Source of the DNA: Fulverythrobacter ferritrahens
Lineage (GTDB): Bacteria; Pseudomonadota; Alphaproteobacteria; Sphingomonadales; Sphingomonadaceae
NCBI RefSeq assembly: GCF_020539485.1
Contig: NZ_JACDXU010000003.1
Coordinates: 248,001-312,000 of the forward strand
DNA length: 64,000 nt
Reading direction: 5' to 3'
In this document: in pieces, positions 63,912-64,000 of the stretch
Layout: every line of letters starts with the position of its first letter
How positions within the stretch are numbered: the first letter of the stretch is position 1
Program-made: the position numbers and the translations under genes
Notes under the pieces: generated by a model
Told to the model about the DNA's origin: nothing
Databases searched by the model: none
Seen by the model: only the letters and a program-made list of their open reading frames with translations

Positions 63912-64000
63912 CGCAGGGACTATGGTGGAAGCCATTTTCTGCCGCTGTCATCCGTGGGAAAGCCGGAAAATAGGGTTGGAGGGGGCCCAAATTCGAATGA

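Overview
This window is a GC-rich (roughly 60-65 percent), gene-dense stretch of an alphaproteobacterial chromosome, most likely from the Sphingomonadales (Novosphingobium, Sphingobium or Erythrobacter-like). The assignment is an inference. It rests on a Caulobacter-type tad/cpa pilus cluster, the argS-SPOR-nagZ-scpA-scpB-tatABC gene order, a type 2 argC, a complete alphaproteobacterial dcw cluster with a long-linker FtsZ, and dispersed palindromes of the kind common in sphingomonads. No rRNA, tRNA, IS element, CRISPR array or prophage was recognised.

Layout. 0-7.5 kb: the end of a MarR-type regulator, then a leftward tad pilus operon (cpaA, cpaB, cpaC, cpaD, cpaE, tadB, tadC) that lacks the expected cpaF/tadA ATPase and any Flp pilin gene. 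7.6-12.1 kb: a hydrolase that seems to use an AUU start, an FAD oxidoreductase, and a leftward ispH-thrB-rnhA operon. 12.2-19.6 kb: a lipoprotein of unknown function, argS, a SPOR protein, nagZ, scpA, scpB and tatABC. 19.8-27 kb: amidohydrolase and beta-hydroxyacid dehydrogenase, ilvA, bpt, a lone GH24 lysozyme with a LexA-type operator in its promoter region, and a GT4 glycosyltransferase. 27.2-33.9 kb: glnA and glnB (with a sigma-54-like promoter pair and a leader that can fold two ways), argC, an SH3 protein, an M17 aminopeptidase, a DUF3298-like lipoprotein and map. 34.2-40.2 kb: ccmAB, phhB, an SDR, an AlkA-type glycosylase, a 2Fe-2S ferredoxin, a cysteine synthase and two membrane proteins of unknown function. 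40.5-59.4 kb: the dcw cluster mraZ-rsmH-ftsL-ftsI-murE-murF-mraY-murD-ftsW-murG-murC-murB-ddl-ftsQ-ftsA-ftsZ, almost all with overlapping or abutting stops and starts. 59.5-64 kb: a TPR/SPOR protein, a YbjN-like protein, proC and a BI-1/YccA membrane protein.

How it works together. The dcw operon makes the cytoplasmic and lipid-linked peptidoglycan precursors and the divisome core. Its promoter region holds a phased GGGA array at the predicted start site, the position expected for MraZ autoregulation, and a LexA-type box further upstream. ftsZ has its own gap with a perfect DnaA box. NagZ, two SPOR proteins and the lysozyme add further peptidoglycan-related functions, and the glnB-glnA pair is arranged for nitrogen control.

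The most interesting candidate is the solitary lysozyme under an apparent SOS operator, which suggests DNA-damage-triggered lysis. The second is the clustering of LexA-, MraZ- and DnaA-type sites around the two dcw promoters. All regulatory calls are motif-level and untested. Coordinates of alternative starts were set by reading Shine-Dalgarno spacing and expected family N-termini by eye.
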